Source: Spirometra erinaceieuropaei
Lineage: Eukaryota > Platyhelminthes > Cestoda > Diphyllobothriidea > Diphyllobothriidae
NCBI GenBank assembly: GCA_902702965.1
Contig: CACRXP010000224.1
Span: 680,597 to 744,596, forward strand
Length of the DNA stretch: 64,000 bases
Direction of reading: 5' to 3'
Shown one piece after another: positions 45,131-56,703 of this stretch. The notes beneath the pieces are model-generated. The model did not search any database and was not told the origin of the DNA. It saw nothing but the letters and a program-made list of their open reading frames with translations. How positions within the stretch are numbered: position 1 is the stretch's first letter; each line of letters opens with the position of its first letter. The position numbers were made by a program, and so were the translations under genes.

Positions 45131-45541
45131 TCTTTAGACCTAGAATACACTGATCTACTCCAATTTCGCAGTTCATTTCCGAGGAAATTAAAAAAGCGAC
45201 AATTTCTAAATTGGAGTATCTACCAGAAAGCAGACGGAGAATGCTGGGGACCCACTGATGAGCCGAACCCCTCGCAGCTATGTTATTCAGCGGCAGAATA
45301 TCGGCGAAACACGCGTGTATGGGTTTTTGGCTGATACCTGTGCTGTTCGTATGGCATCACCTTACCCTAAAGTGTCCTACCATCTGCCTGTCGGCAGTTA
45401 ATGAGTATTACGCGGTTACCCGCTGTGGCTGATCGACCTCGGCCCAGATATTCATACACAAAAACGTCGACTTGTGCCTATAGACCTAGAATATGCTGAT
45501 ATACTCCAAGTTTGCAGTTAATATCTGAGGAAATTAAAAGA
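45131..45541 (+). repeat. Dispersed repeat family R1, copy 2 plus an extra 3' end
   Basis: 45336-45541 matches 26251-26460 almost throughout. Its last ~65 bp (from tagacctagaat to gaaattaaaa) also occur alone at 45137-45199, so two 3' ends lie in the same orientation 340 bp apart. Confidence 0.7.
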
Positions 45542-47149
45542 CAAAAAAGCTAAACAGCCTACCTACTCATGCCGCACACGCTTGGGCCGCGTTACGATGG
45601 ACCGGGTTTACACACAAACAAGGCAGATGGGTTGCGATTCCATATGAATGGCAGTGCCATTGAGGTCCCAGTAAGTGAAAGTCATTGTAGCCTGGATTTC
45701 CGTCCTGGGAGGACCGAGACAGCTCGACAGTTGGCAGCCGTCCAAGTCACGGCTTTTAGCGCCTCGGGATGGATTAAAAACGCGTTCTCTTGTTGATAGT
45801 GAGACAATGAGCTGATTCGACCTCACTCTCCTCCATAGCCCATGCACGGGGACACTGTCGGGGGCGGTCAGGCGTCAAGTGTTCGGATTGGCTGCAAGTG
45901 GTTGCCAGAGCCCACTGGCCCGCCTGTGAGTGCCACTTACGGCATGGCCCCCGACGCACACACACGCACACTAGGTTTTCACATAAAGGGTGTTGAACGA
46001 CCCAGATCTCACATGCGTGAGAGTATAAGTCAGGATAAGAAGGTAGCAAAAATGCAGTATGACGAACATTTAATCAGGTTCGGGCGACCAACAGGAACCA
46101 TCCGTCAACAGGAAAAACAACTGAGGACTAGGAAGGAATGGAGGACCGTTCGGTGGGAGCAAAAAAACTGTAAACGAAAACGCACACAAAAACTGTCTTG
46201 TATTGAAAATAAGACGTCAGTTCTGCACGTGTTAAGACTTTTGGGCTGCAACTACTTGAAGAAAGTGCGTTTATGCTAATACCCAATTCGTGCAAAAAAC
46301 AAGACCGCCTTCGAAGACAGAAGCTAGATAGCCACACACTATTTCCTGTAGGTATGCAGCATGCCGTATGTTAGTGCCAATGGCGCATGGGCCACTGAGC
46401 CCATTTGCGATTGGGTGCGTCAAGGTGGTGTAGGGACGTCCAGTTAGGGACACCCGTGCATGAATGGTAAGTGGTGACTGCTCTCCACGGTCCTTAACTG
46501 GCAGTCAACTCTCATTTGTGACTTCTCCAAGTTAGGCCCTGTCTATCGCCCATATCCCGATAACTGCCACTAGCGACAGGCTAAGTCAGGTAAGGATATT
46601 GGGTGCCGTGTGTTACGCCAAACCCGACAATTCTTTTCCCATTTCATCACTCCCTTCATTCACTTCCCTCCACTTCCTTCCCCATTTCATCCCGTTTCCT
46701 CAATCCCCCTCCCTGCCGCCCCTTAAAAAAGTTATATGGAGATGACGAAATGCAATGTCGTAGGCGATCCAGGCTAGCTCTGGTCGCTCCACTAAACAAA
46801 GCCCTGAGCCATTGTGGAGTTCGCCGGCCGTCTGGCATGCCTTTGCAGTCCTCTTTGGGGATGGCACCCCTTACCCCCTCGCAGGAAAGTAGTTAGAAAG
46901 GTGCTCTTAGCAAATGCTTGGAAAGCATGCCATCCACTAGTATACCGTAGGTCGAATATGTAAAACTTCCGGTCGAAAACTACGGCGAAAAACAACCATC
47001 CTCGTCCTCCGTTTCACCCCCACAGGCTACTAAGGTGAGTCCGCTCAATCTGGCTGAGCAATTTAGAAGTGTCCTGCAAAGCCGCTATCGACAGAATCCC
47101 TCGATTGGAAGTTATCGATGACCTGGATTTCAACCCCTCCCTCCCGGGC
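45542..47149. other. No recognisable gene
   Basis: ORFs such as 45842-46279 (+) and 46603-46896 (+) have no recognised motif. Part of the right end may be decayed RTE sequence leading into the next feature. Confidence 0.35.
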
Positions 47150-48185
47150 ACAATCTGAGTCTTGCACCAACTCTCCAGATTGAAAGCATCGCTACGGATG
47201 CTTTCCCTTACCTGGGAAGACCTCGAACGGAACCGACCGTCCTGCAGGAGAGCAGTGAAGACTGGAGCAACAATCTATAGAGCCAAAACAAAGAAGAAGC
47301 TCGCAAGTCTTTGGCGCCCCTGACCCGCATGGCCAACATCTGACCCCTTCCAGAATAACCGCGCTGTGAACGAGGATTCCGCACACAGGTCGGCCTTTTT
47401 GGACACCGAACCCAACTGCCGCGTTCCTAACTGCAATTACTCCAATCCCCACGGCGTCCAAGATGCCGCCCACCCTCACAGCATTCCCGTGCATTGTGCC
47501 CCACCATAGTTGATCACCGCTATCCCCTTCATCTCTGTCAGAACCGCCGAGGCAACGACACCGACCGCTACAGCTCTCATTCCCGCCACCGATTAAAACG
47601 TCGCCAACGGCTCCCCCACCACCCTCACATCCAGCGATGGGGACTCAGTCTTAGCCTCTCCCCATTGCGATCGCATATTTACGTCACGCATCGGCCTGAT
47701 CAGTCATCTGTGGGTCCATCGCATCAGTGTCACGAGCCCGCACACACACTCGCCGCATACGCCTTCACCGTCCACGCACAGTCATTCACCGAATGGGCCT
47801 GTTCGGTCACATACGTATCCATAAAAGAAGAACTAACCGCAATATCGTCATGCCTAGCTTACCTTGCACATTCACCAACTCTGCTTTCCCCAGTCCAATC
47901 ATTGACTCGCGCGCCTGCCACTATCACCACCACGCCGACAACTGGCTTAACATCCCGCAACCTATTCCGCCCACTGCCACCGCTCATGCACGTCACGTAC
48001 CAGTCTGGTCGGTCACGTGCAAATTGCTCGCAGAGAGACTGGCGTATGGGAGGTCAAGTCGTGTGTTTGGCACGCGCAGACCAGCTGCCCTCAGCTCCGT
48101 CTGCCATTTCTCTCAGCCTCAACATCAGTTGGTTGACTGGTTCGGACAGTCGACTGGTATACGGAATAGGGCAGACTGAGTGAGG
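47150..48185 (+). mobile_element. RTE-type LINE, 3' end with decayed C2H2 fingers
   Basis: + strand blocks: WEDLERNRPSCRRAVKTGA (near 47212), typical of the region before the RTE C-terminus; then SPHCDRIFTSRIGLISHLWV (near 47660), a finger with one Cys missing; RPRTVIHRMGLFGHIRIH (near 47770), a second finger with Cys lost; and PHCHRSCTSRTSLVGHV (near 47965), a third. Frames change between blocks and stops occur. The reverse transcriptase is absent, so the copy is 5'-truncated. Confidence 0.7.
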
Positions 48186-49264
48186 TTGGTTCTCAGCGCA
48201 TAATTCCGCACTATAAACAATGTGACACGCCTGACCCTATCACAGTGCGCTCAAAGCCGTGGCTTTTCAGGGAAACACGCTGATGAGATAAATCGGACCT
48301 CGCGGTTTGTGAATATTAAGCGGTTATTCCGCAGTAGCTGATGGATTTCAGCTCAAATATTCTTGTTAGTACACATTTCCAGTCAACTCATGGTTTGTGT
48401 AGAGCGGACGAATGGTGGACCAAAAGTCAGACTGCAATGGCACCTTCTCAATGTGACTTCCGTGGAACTCCCAGCTAACGGGATCCTAGCCCCCCTTATT
48501 TTTTGTTGTCGTATAGAGTACTAGTCCGTGTATGTTGTGGACTGGGAGATGTGATGGCACACTTAGTTGTGGGTTTTCGCCACGCCAGCTACATGCCCCC
48601 TCTCTTGCCCCCGTTCTTCTTGACTCTGTCCTGACACGGAGCGCAGGTGGGAGAGGAGAGGATGCGGTCGATTCGGCGCAAGTCTACTGTCATTGTAAAA
48701 AGAAATCATACGCAAGTCACCGTGGAACACACGGTGGACATCGTTGTTTTCGTCGATTGAGCTGTCGGATGTGTCAAGGCAGTCACAACTTACAATGTTC
48801 ACGTTGGCATCCATCAGAGTCAGTATACAGAAGAACAGACATGCATTCAGGCAGGCATCGTCGCTGCTCGCGTCAGTATGACTTGCACGATGATTGGCTG
48901 TGCGCAGTATACGGTGCGGCTATCCCACTTGCCTGATCTGTAGCACTTCCGATCTGCCTCGTTTCAGCTTCGCAGACACCGTAACCACCTAAATGAGAAC
49001 ACTGCGTGCTATTGAAGACAATCTAAAACGAAAGTAAGGAGAAACCACGCACAACACAGCAGACCAAGCGGGCTGTAAAATGCACGCGTGAAACCAGCCA
49101 GTCATCATCCAGCAAACAAGATGCCTCTATCCACATTTGCGGTCCAAAGAATGGTCGGCCGAGCATTGGAAAATTTTCATCTAGGGAGTTAAAAGAAGAG
49201 CCAATCCGTGCCCAGCATGTCAGAGACAAGAATGTTTTAGAACCATTAGAAGTCCAATAACTAG
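48186..49264. repeat. Repeat-rich stretch without genes
   Basis: 48300-48365 is a fragment of family R1 (gtgaatattaagcggttattc, gtagctgatgga). 48660-48730 (+) is family R2. The long ORF at 48532-48936 lies over the R2 copy and has no recognised motif. Confidence 0.45.
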
Positions 49265-49560
49265 GGCGGGTTTCAGCGAGCCTACCATCGCGTTACTCGG
49301 CCGGGCAGAGTAAACAGGCTGGTCCTGGCACCTGCCCTCATTCCCCCCTCCCTGCCCCACCTGTCAGGACATAAAGTCGCCGGCAGTGCATGCTCGGCGT
49401 CAAGGCGTTTCCATTGAGATCGTCCAGTTAAATCACGCATCGGCCTGTATGGACACTCCGTTTCCATTGACGACTGTCACAGGCCTTTCCTGTCGATGCT
49501 CCACTCACACACTCAGTCACCGCACACACATAACAGCTATTCATTAGTCACTCATCGAGC
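49265..49560 (+). mobile_element. RTE-type LINE finger fragment
   Basis: Near 49427 the + strand reads SRIGLYGHSVSIDD, the middle of a TSRIGLxGH finger as in the 47.66 kb copy. The flanks are proline/serine-rich as expected. Very short and decayed. Confidence 0.4.
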
Positions 49561-51354
49561 CTACTGTGAAGTCTGCCACAGTCTCAATCTTGCCTTCCAT
49601 GGAGCCTGATCCAACTCCAGCAACGTCTCCTGAATACCATGTCCCCGATTGGTTGGCCACGCAGAAGATGCAAGGATAGATCCCTCGCGACCTACATGCG
49701 CTGGAGACTCGCGTATGATCTGGAGCATGCTGATTGGCTGGACATGGGATAGCCTTGACTGCCCGTCGACATAACACTTTCCCTAAAATTCCTTAAAACT
49801 TCATTTTGTGTTATGATGTTTGTATAGCCGCATTTTGCACAGACCATGCTTATCTTTACAACTCACTGTTTAAAGTGCACTTACGGCTTCGAAAAGTTCA
49901 ACCAACATTAGGCCATGTTACTAGGACTAGCTAGAGTCCTCATCTAGTGGGGTTTTATCGGGATCGTCTCTTCACACCCTGTAGTAGTTACAGTTTCCCA
50001 CAGGTTATCCAGCCAGCTGTGTTGAACCTTTTAATTTATCGATCGGCACGTTCCGATTGTAGTAGTCACTCCTCTTTCCCACAAGCAGACAGGTAGATAG
50101 TGGCCAAGTGATAAAGTTGATTGTGTGAACATAATTCCCCATGATGTATGTGCCAAGAGAAACAGGTTGCATAAGGAGCAGCTTGGCAGTTCAGGCCGGA
50201 CAGTAAAGTCAACGACTAGACGACGCCATTGCAATGACAAGTGGAAATAATTGTTTATTGGGCGTAAAAACTGCAGCCTCAAGACGACATGGCGAAGAAC
50301 AACGAAACCATCTCATGTTCTGATTGACAGGATGTTCTTCAGATAGCGCAGTCATTAGACTTAGTAGCTGCTGACTACCCCTGCACTCTGTTAACTCTGA
50401 AGTTAACCGCACGTGGATTGTCAGCTAGAAGTCAGTATCATTTGTTTGTGATACAGAGCTAACGGTCCATCGAAAACATCCTTGGGAATATTTGAAAATG
50501 AGGAACTATGCAGATTTCACAAAGCGCAAATACGCTTCTAAATGTATGCAAATGTTGGCGAAATGGTGGAAAATGTGTTTGCAAAACATGCCTAGACCTC
50601 ATGACTGTCATGATGACGCCGGCGACAAACCCACAGTCCGGAAATCCTGAAGCACTATTTCAGCACCTTCTTCACCTCCAACAGGGCCGCTCTTGGTCTG
50701 ATCTAAAGCAGGTCATTGGGTTCCCCGACTTCCAGGTTGATTATTGAGGCATCCCATCTATATCTAGAAGTGCAAGCCTTCCGGCGCTACGGTCCAAGCC
50801 TTGGAAATGCTACGCCGATGGCGACTTCATAGCCATCGTCTTGGGTAAGATAGATCATTGCAAGACCCACCGTCGGGAAGGAGTAAGCGTGTGATTTCCC
50901 TTCTTTGATATTCTAGTAAGCTCCAGACCAAATGGAATAGCAGAAGGACAGCGCTAAAGGGTACTTCATTTTATACAGAATGAGTAAAGATCTGAGCAAC
51001 AGGCAATCGGACAAATGATGCATACCCCGCGTCGCCTGAGCAGGCGTCCGACTGTCACGGCTTTATGCTAGGAAATGTCTGCATCGAAAGCTGCGATTAG
51101 CGGAGAACCAGACTGCAGCTGCTACGTACGTACGAGTACGCCACAAGAGCCCGGTGTTACCTCAGGAGGCCCGAGTAGAATCACTACATACCTGCGGATG
51201 ACGGCCGTAAATGTTCTGTAAATTTGCACCATAAGTAATAGGTGCATCGGAGTTCACCGCTGCACTACTGAGGCCACCCGGGGTCGGAGCTACCTATGAG
51301 CCAGACTCGAAGCCTCGTCATCGTGTGGCGCGATAGAAGGACACAAACTAAACT
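49561..51354. other. No recognisable gene
   Basis: Nothing supported. The ORF at 50508-50747 (+) has no recognised family. Confidence 0.35.
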
Positions 51355-51396
51355 GTCTCTGATGAGGGGTTCGAGCGTGAGTCTGAAATGTCAGGC
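51355..51396 (+). ncRNA. Hammerhead ribozyme motif, core intact
   Basis: Stem I GTCT with AGGC, core CTGATGA at 51359-51365, one extra base (G here), stem II GGGTTC/GAGTCT with wobble pairs, core GAAA at 51385-51388, then 4-mer ATGT and C at the cleavage site. Downstream sequence (gaagctcttgttccagcgatcgctt) is the usual Penelope-like terminal repeat. Confidence 0.65.
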
Positions 51397-52772
51397 GAAT
51401 GAAGCTCTTGTTCCAGCGATCGCTTCCAAGTTTTATCAATGTTATCTGTCGTCCACCTGTTGAAATTGGGGTGCGAAGCATACGACTATGCTAGAGATGC
51501 CGACCAACAGGCGCAGACTGGTGCGAAGACCCGGCCGAAATTCAGAGATACCGGCGAACACCGCCCTGACTGGCTGCGTGTCCGATTTTGGTCAAATCAT
51601 AATTGTGAACCGAACTGATAGCCGGTCAGCAAGAGGGGTGCGGAGGACGTGGTTGTCGTACACTCAAGCGATCAATCGGCGTATTCAGTCCCTCCACCTT
51701 ATGAAACTCTACAACAGGCCTTAAAGATGGACCTAACGAGGTACGCTGCGTGATGCCCACCCTCTAACCGGCCACCCTTAAGGGGCATAAAGGACCCATC
51801 TACGCGTGCCACGCACGACCAGGCCCAACTACGCGTGCCAGGCTTCTGAAAGGACGACTCAGACCTTGTGTCCCCGAGTGTCATAAAGACCCTATTATAG
51901 CCTGACTCTCAGTCCTTCATTCACTCCGAAATATCCCTATAAGGACCAGGTTATCCCGCCAATTTGTAACCCTCTAAGTCACGATGCTTAGCACGTCAGG
52001 GAAGGTTTACGCACATTTGATTTATTACATTAAAGAAAACGCTGATTTGTCCTGGGGACGGATTCCCCGATGTCAACCTCCCTTCCTCTTCCATCTCTCA
52101 CACACAAGCCAACTGCCCGGTCCTGTCGGCAAGCTGTTGACTTGACTGGCCTCCGTGGCTGACAGAATTAGACAATCCATCAACGTGTGTCGCTTGCGAT
52201 TTGGTTCCCATTTACTTTAACAGGAAACATCAAAGGACATGCTTCCCGCTGACGTGAGATGTGCATACTCTGTCATACGACCCATCATATCGACGCATGC
52301 TCTTCCTGCAGGAGAAGAGCATAGTGTTTCGAGGGTGGCATGTAAGCGCGTGTTGTGGATTAGACTCAAAGGTATATTAGCTCGACCTACAGGTGCTTAC
52401 TCTGCGGCGAATATTCACGTCGCCTTGGAGGGGGAGAGGTCCTAATCGAGATAGTCAGGCTGCGGAAGGATGAAGGTGTTTACGCATTTCCATTGAGCCA
52501 TTGGAAGAACACGTCAGTTGACAGTGGTGCGCGTACTACAACTGAGTTGGTGCTGGTCTCTGATTGGGCAATTGACCATTTAGCCCAGGCACTGCTGCTA
52601 ACCCTCGCTGCAAGTTGCTTGTGGGTCTCTACTTAGAACAGGCCATGCAGCGAAGTTTGTTTTCTCAACTTTTGCGTTTTGAGGTACGGTAATGCGAGGA
52701 ATAACCATAAATGTCAGATTCCTACAAGAACCCACAAAAGTACTTTGCTATTTGCATGTGACAAAATAATGC
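51397..52772. other. No gene recognised
   Basis: The first ~40 bp continue the Penelope-like repeat. Around 52060-52190 lies a diverged copy of the repeat also seen near 35.63-35.76 kb. Otherwise nothing supported. Confidence 0.4.
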
Positions 52773-52817
52773 ATCGCGAAGAGGGAGACACAGTCGCTGG
52801 AGCAAAAGCTTTATTAT

Positions 52818-52860
52818 CCTGAAGTTTCGGATTCTTACTCGAATCCATCATCAAAGACAG
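52818..52860 (-). ncRNA. Hammerhead motif in left terminal repeat, mutated core
   Basis: On the - strand: TTGATGA (core C3 changed to T), extra T, perfect stem II GGATTC/GAATCC, GAAA, then ACTT in place of ACGT, so stem III is no longer self-complementary. Probably inactive. Confidence 0.6.
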
Positions 52861-52887
52861 AGTCAGATAAGGGTGGTGAATTGCCCT

Positions 52888-53313
52888 NNNNNNNNNNNNN
52901 NNNNNNNNNNNNNNNNNNNNNNNNNNNNNNNNNNNNNNNNNNNNNNNNNNNNNNNNNNNNNNNNNNNNNNNNNNNNNNNNNNNNNNNNNNNNNNNNNNNN
53001 NNNNNNNNNNNNNNNNNNNNNNNNNNNNNNNNNNNNNNNNNNNNNNNNNNNNNNNNNNNNNNNNNNNNNNNNNNNNNNNNNNNNNNNNNNNNNNNNNNNN
53101 NNNNNNNNNNNNNNNNNNNNNNNNNNNNNNNNNNNNNNNNNNNNNNNNNNNNNNNNNNNNNNNNNNNNNNNNNNNNNNNNNNNNNNNNNNNNNNNNNNNN
53201 NNNNNNNNNNNNNNNNNNNNNNNNNNNNNNNNNNNNNNNNNNNNNNNNNNNNNNNNNNNNNNNNNNNNNNNNNNNNNNNNNNNNNNNNNNNNNNNNNNNN
53301 NNNNNNNNNNNNN
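52888..53313. other. Assembly gap
   Basis: A run of 426 N inside the Penelope-like element, where more of the RT should lie. Confidence 0.98.
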
Positions 53314-53314
53314 C

Positions 53315-54110
53315 CAACTGGCCTTTCGTGATGTCCTCGTCTGCCGCAAAGATTGTGGTTGCCTAAAAACCAAAGTATTCAGGAAGGTGACAAACACGAC
53401 GCAAGTACTGAGCTATAACAGCGACCACCCAATCAGTCACAAACGCAGTTGCGTAAGGGCGCTATACCAGCGTGTAGTGACACACTGTAGTAAACCGGAA
53501 TACAAATTTGCTGAATTACAATACCTTCGACGGGGTTTCAAAGCCAGTGGCTACCCGCACAACTTCGTCAACCTGTGCCTGCGCAAACGAGACGAGGGAC
53601 GAAATCCAACCGGCCCGAAATTTTGGCGAGCTGTCCCGTATACATGAAGAATGTCTCAGAAGCCGTCAGCCGCCATCTTACATCCCTTGGAATTGGAGTC
53701 GCACACAGACCGGAGGCAACCAATAAGGCGCCGGATCATGAGACCGAAAGACCCATTGCCACGACAAGAAATACCTGGAGTCGTTTGCCGACTCTGGTGC
53801 AGTTGTGGGCAAAGCAATTATGTCAAAGAGACCGGAAGACTACCCCGGACGCGGATGGCCGAGCAGGCAGCATCAGTGAGGAGGAAAGACGCCAGCTCCC
53901 AACTCGCGGCTCATTCAAAGGGACCCAACTACACATTCAATTTTGACGGAGCAGAAATTCTTGCTAGCGGTGACAATCCCGTGAGCCACGAACTGATCGA
54001 GTCATGATTTTCCGGTACTCAATCAAGTAACAAGCGCAACAACCCCCCCGCTCCATACTCAGCTCTGAGACTTTGTCTAGGCAAAGTAGTTAATCGCGAG
54101 GAGAGCGTGC
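53315..54110 (+). pseudogene. Penelope-like RT end and GIY-YIG endonuclease, frameshifted
   Basis: From 53315: FRDVLVCRKDCGCLKTKVFR and SDHPISHKRSCVRALYQRV, then LQYLRRGFKASGYPHNFV, the end of the RT part as in flatworm Penelope-like elements. A second frame has VSEAVSRHLTSLGIGVAHRP. A third has VVCRLWCSCGQSNYVKETGR, the GIY-YIG domain start, with the Gly of YIG replaced by Lys, then RTRMAEQAASVRRKDAS. A stop follows ELIES near 54005. The endonuclease normally nicks target DNA. Two frameshifts and the changed YIG make it inactive. Confidence 0.8.
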
Positions 54111-54396
54111 GGATGATCACTGGTCCTGGTGTTAATGTCGGCCAGCCAAATTGTCGAAGCGTCTACACGGACAACGAAATCCGGCAATCAGCAACTCGAC
54201 TGCATGCGATGGGCGTGGGCGCCGATAATCTTGACCGGCACACAAGCGCATAGCAACTGCATGGTGACTGTATACTTCAACACCTGGCCAGTCGAGCCGT
54301 GATGCATTTGGGAGCTGCCAACTGTGATAGGCATGCAGTGGCCTAGCAACTACATTTATAAATATTGCAACACCAGGGCAATTTGCCACCCCTATC

Positions 54397-54446
54397 TGAC
54401 TCTATCCCTGATAATGGGTTCGAGTGAGAATTCGAAACGTCAGGCT
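54397..54446 (+). ncRNA. Hammerhead motif in right terminal repeat, one core change
   Basis: CTGATAA at 54418-54424 (core G8 changed to A), extra T, stem II GGGTTC/GAATTC with wobbles, GAAA, ACGT, C then AGGC. Stem I is weak (ATCC). Probably inactive. Confidence 0.6.
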
Positions 54447-54639
54447 AATACAGCTCTTATTCCAGCGATCGTGTCTCCTACTTCGCGACTACTTCCTAGA
54501 ACTCGCCTTTTCGCTTCTTTCAGCAAAATGAATAGATAAGGGCGGGGAGGAGGGTTGCATTTCACTTAAAAAGTGCTGTTTAGCACAAAGTCTCTCTGTT
54601 TAACCCCATATTCTCAGGTATCGGGCCGTTCTCGGACTT

Positions 54640-55110
54640 CCCCAGTGCCGGTACCTGTTCATTAATCATCAGGAGTTATTAAGTCCAAGTCTCTACCAAA
54701 TGAGCCACAAGACCGTTGTCCTGTCGGTTGCGACCGTAAATATTGACCATATTGAATGTGATGTGTTCTGGATCGAGCCCGAAAGCACAGCTGAACGATC
54801 AGGTTCTGTAACGCAATTAGATAGAGCACTTCAAGCATATCTGCCATTCAAGATCACAAGTGAAAGGACAGAGAGCCAGTGGCTCAAGTGGTCGAGCGTA
54901 AGGCCTCATAACGTCCAATGACCCAAAAGAGGGTGAGATCGAGGATTGGGTGCTATTTAGCTATGGCGAACTGACGACGGTTAGTAAGCCAGAACTGGCC
55001 ACCTCGGACCGGCAATTTGTTTCTGCCCATATTACTAGCCGCTGTGTGATTGCCTCTTAGGCTCGAAATCGAGCTTAAAGCGCAGCGGAACGAGCATGTC
55101 CAGTAACACG
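54640..55110. mobile_element. SINE remnants, two orientations
   Basis: 54640-54745 reads on the - strand as linker end (gcaaccgacaggacaacgg) and A box TGGCTCATTTGG, after which the body is lost. 54875-55015 on the + strand has TGGCTCAAGTGG, then a decayed body (ggttagtaagccagaactgg). A + strand linker piece (ggaacgagcatgtccagtaa) follows near 55089. Confidence 0.6.
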
Positions 55111-55546
55111 ATCTGTGAAGGCACTTCCAGCACAACAAATGTTTTATTTATCAGAAATTCACATGGGCTGCACAACAGTCTGCAGTGTTATCCAACAAAA
55201 CTGTTGATCTGCGCACGGAAGAGGTTTGCGCTGCAATTCTAACGAAACGAATGTCAAAATGGATAGTGGAATAACCTAGCAAGGGCGTGGAAACGTCCCT
55301 GTTGCTCTGACAATGGAGTTTCCAAGGCGAATTGCTGGTTCACTTCTGTCCTGCTTTCTGACTCTGGCTCTCGTCTGTCGATATAAAATTCAGTAGAAAC
55401 AGTGGCGAGCAAACGTTGCCTTCGATACCTTCTCGTCAGGCCAGTACAGTTATATAAGACGGGGTACAGATAGTGAAAAAAATCGATAGTTAGTTTTAAA
55501 AACACCGGCTAGACAAGAGCAGAGGGACTCAGAAAGTTGTATGTGG
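55111..55546. other. No recognisable gene
   Basis: Nothing supported between the SINE remnants and the endonuclease relic. Confidence 0.35.
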
Positions 55547-56171
55547 TTAGTCAACCTTCGACCACGGCAAGCGCGAAGTCTGAAGGAGGTTCTTTTGGGC
55601 GCACAGGGTCGGTTCTCGTAACCTGATGGCGACCGATTCTGCTGTTACTAACAGGCGCTGGCTCAGTAGCTTAGGGTAGCTCGAGGGGACCTTATAAATC
55701 ACACGAAATGCTTCAACGGGTCCACACGATGGCCTGAATCCACTGCATGCGCAAGGATGGCGCTGTCTATTCTCCTAATTTCAGCTTTTGCCAGCCATGC
55801 CGGAATATGCTCTCGTATTCTTTCGTAAAGGCGCCGACTCGTACGACCAATATAGCCTGCTCCACAGGAGCAAGTGAATGAGTAGATGCCCATTGAGGCG
55901 GTCTGAGGGGGCAGCCTATCCTTGCCTTTTCCTCGTAAAATAGGGTTAGTAGAGAGCGATATGCGAACCCTTGCTGCTGGGAACGTTCCGAGACAGCTTG
56001 CAGTTTTTTTGCGTTGACGCAATTCTCTGCTGCGGCAACTGGAATGGGCGATAAAATTGCATTGAAAGACAACTGGTCCCATAGATACAGGCACGGAGAA
56101 CGCATCAAATGAGATCTGATCAAGGCGACTGGCGTGCCAACTTGACCAGATTCAGTGGTCCGGAAATGCAA
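55547..56171 (-). pseudogene. Penelope-like GIY-YIG endonuclease, second copy
   Basis: On the - strand: VRISLSTNPILRGKGKDRLP, then GIYSFTCSCGAGYIGRTSRR with both GIY and YIG boxes intact and the Arg after them, then LYERIREHIPAWLAKAEIRR and HAVDSGHRVDPLKHF. A one-base loss at about 55700 brings a stop; in the next frame VIYKVPSSYPKLLSQRLLV runs to a stop at 55547-55549. Upstream (above 56094) the RT is missing. The family uses this domain to nick target DNA. This domain is better preserved than the 53.8 kb copy but the copy is truncated. No terminal repeat was found near it. Confidence 0.85.
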
Positions 56172-56663
56172 TTAACCAGCAAACCCTGAAGCGTGAGAAG
56201 CCTCCTATTACGCGCAAACAGTTTTAGGGGTTTCGTAAGGCAACTTCCACTGTGTATTCAGAGCACTTAAAAAGAATGACACTTCATGGGAAAATATCGT
56301 AAATCAGCCGAAGTTGTGCACTTTTCACAATAGGATTCTCAGCGCTTGTAAAGCGCTTATCTAAAATGGAGGTAACTGATGCGAAACTTTGGCTGTGTGG
56401 CTGCCCATCCACCAAAATCTTTTTAATCACATATAACTATTTGTCTTTGAATGATTGACAGACATCGGAAAGTAAGTCATCTCAGTTCGGTAAAAAACCT
56501 GCCTGGAGTACCCTATGTCCCAGAAGTCTCTGACCCAGGGACCAATAAGAGGAGAAGCTTTTGCCAACGGGCCTATGCTCTCAGCCAGCTGTCAACGACC
56601 AGTTTAGCAGCGACATTGGCGCAGCGTATCTAAGTGGAGAAGGACAACACCCAGCAGACGATA

Positions 56664-56703
<40 letters not shown>

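Larger units (their letters stand above)
52773..54488 (+). mobile_element. Penelope-like element with inverted terminal repeats
   Basis: A ~113-bp repeat at 52774-52887 returns inverted at 54375-54488, and each copy carries a hammerhead. Between them lie a gap, the end of the RT and a GIY-YIG endonuclease on the + strand. The coding part is frameshifted. Size and layout fit a truncated Penelope-like element. Confidence 0.75.

Noticed and set aside
47494..48183. 229-codon ORF as a host gene
   Set aside because: Neighbouring frames carry RTE finger blocks over the same DNA; this frame is an out-of-phase reading of the LINE 3' end.
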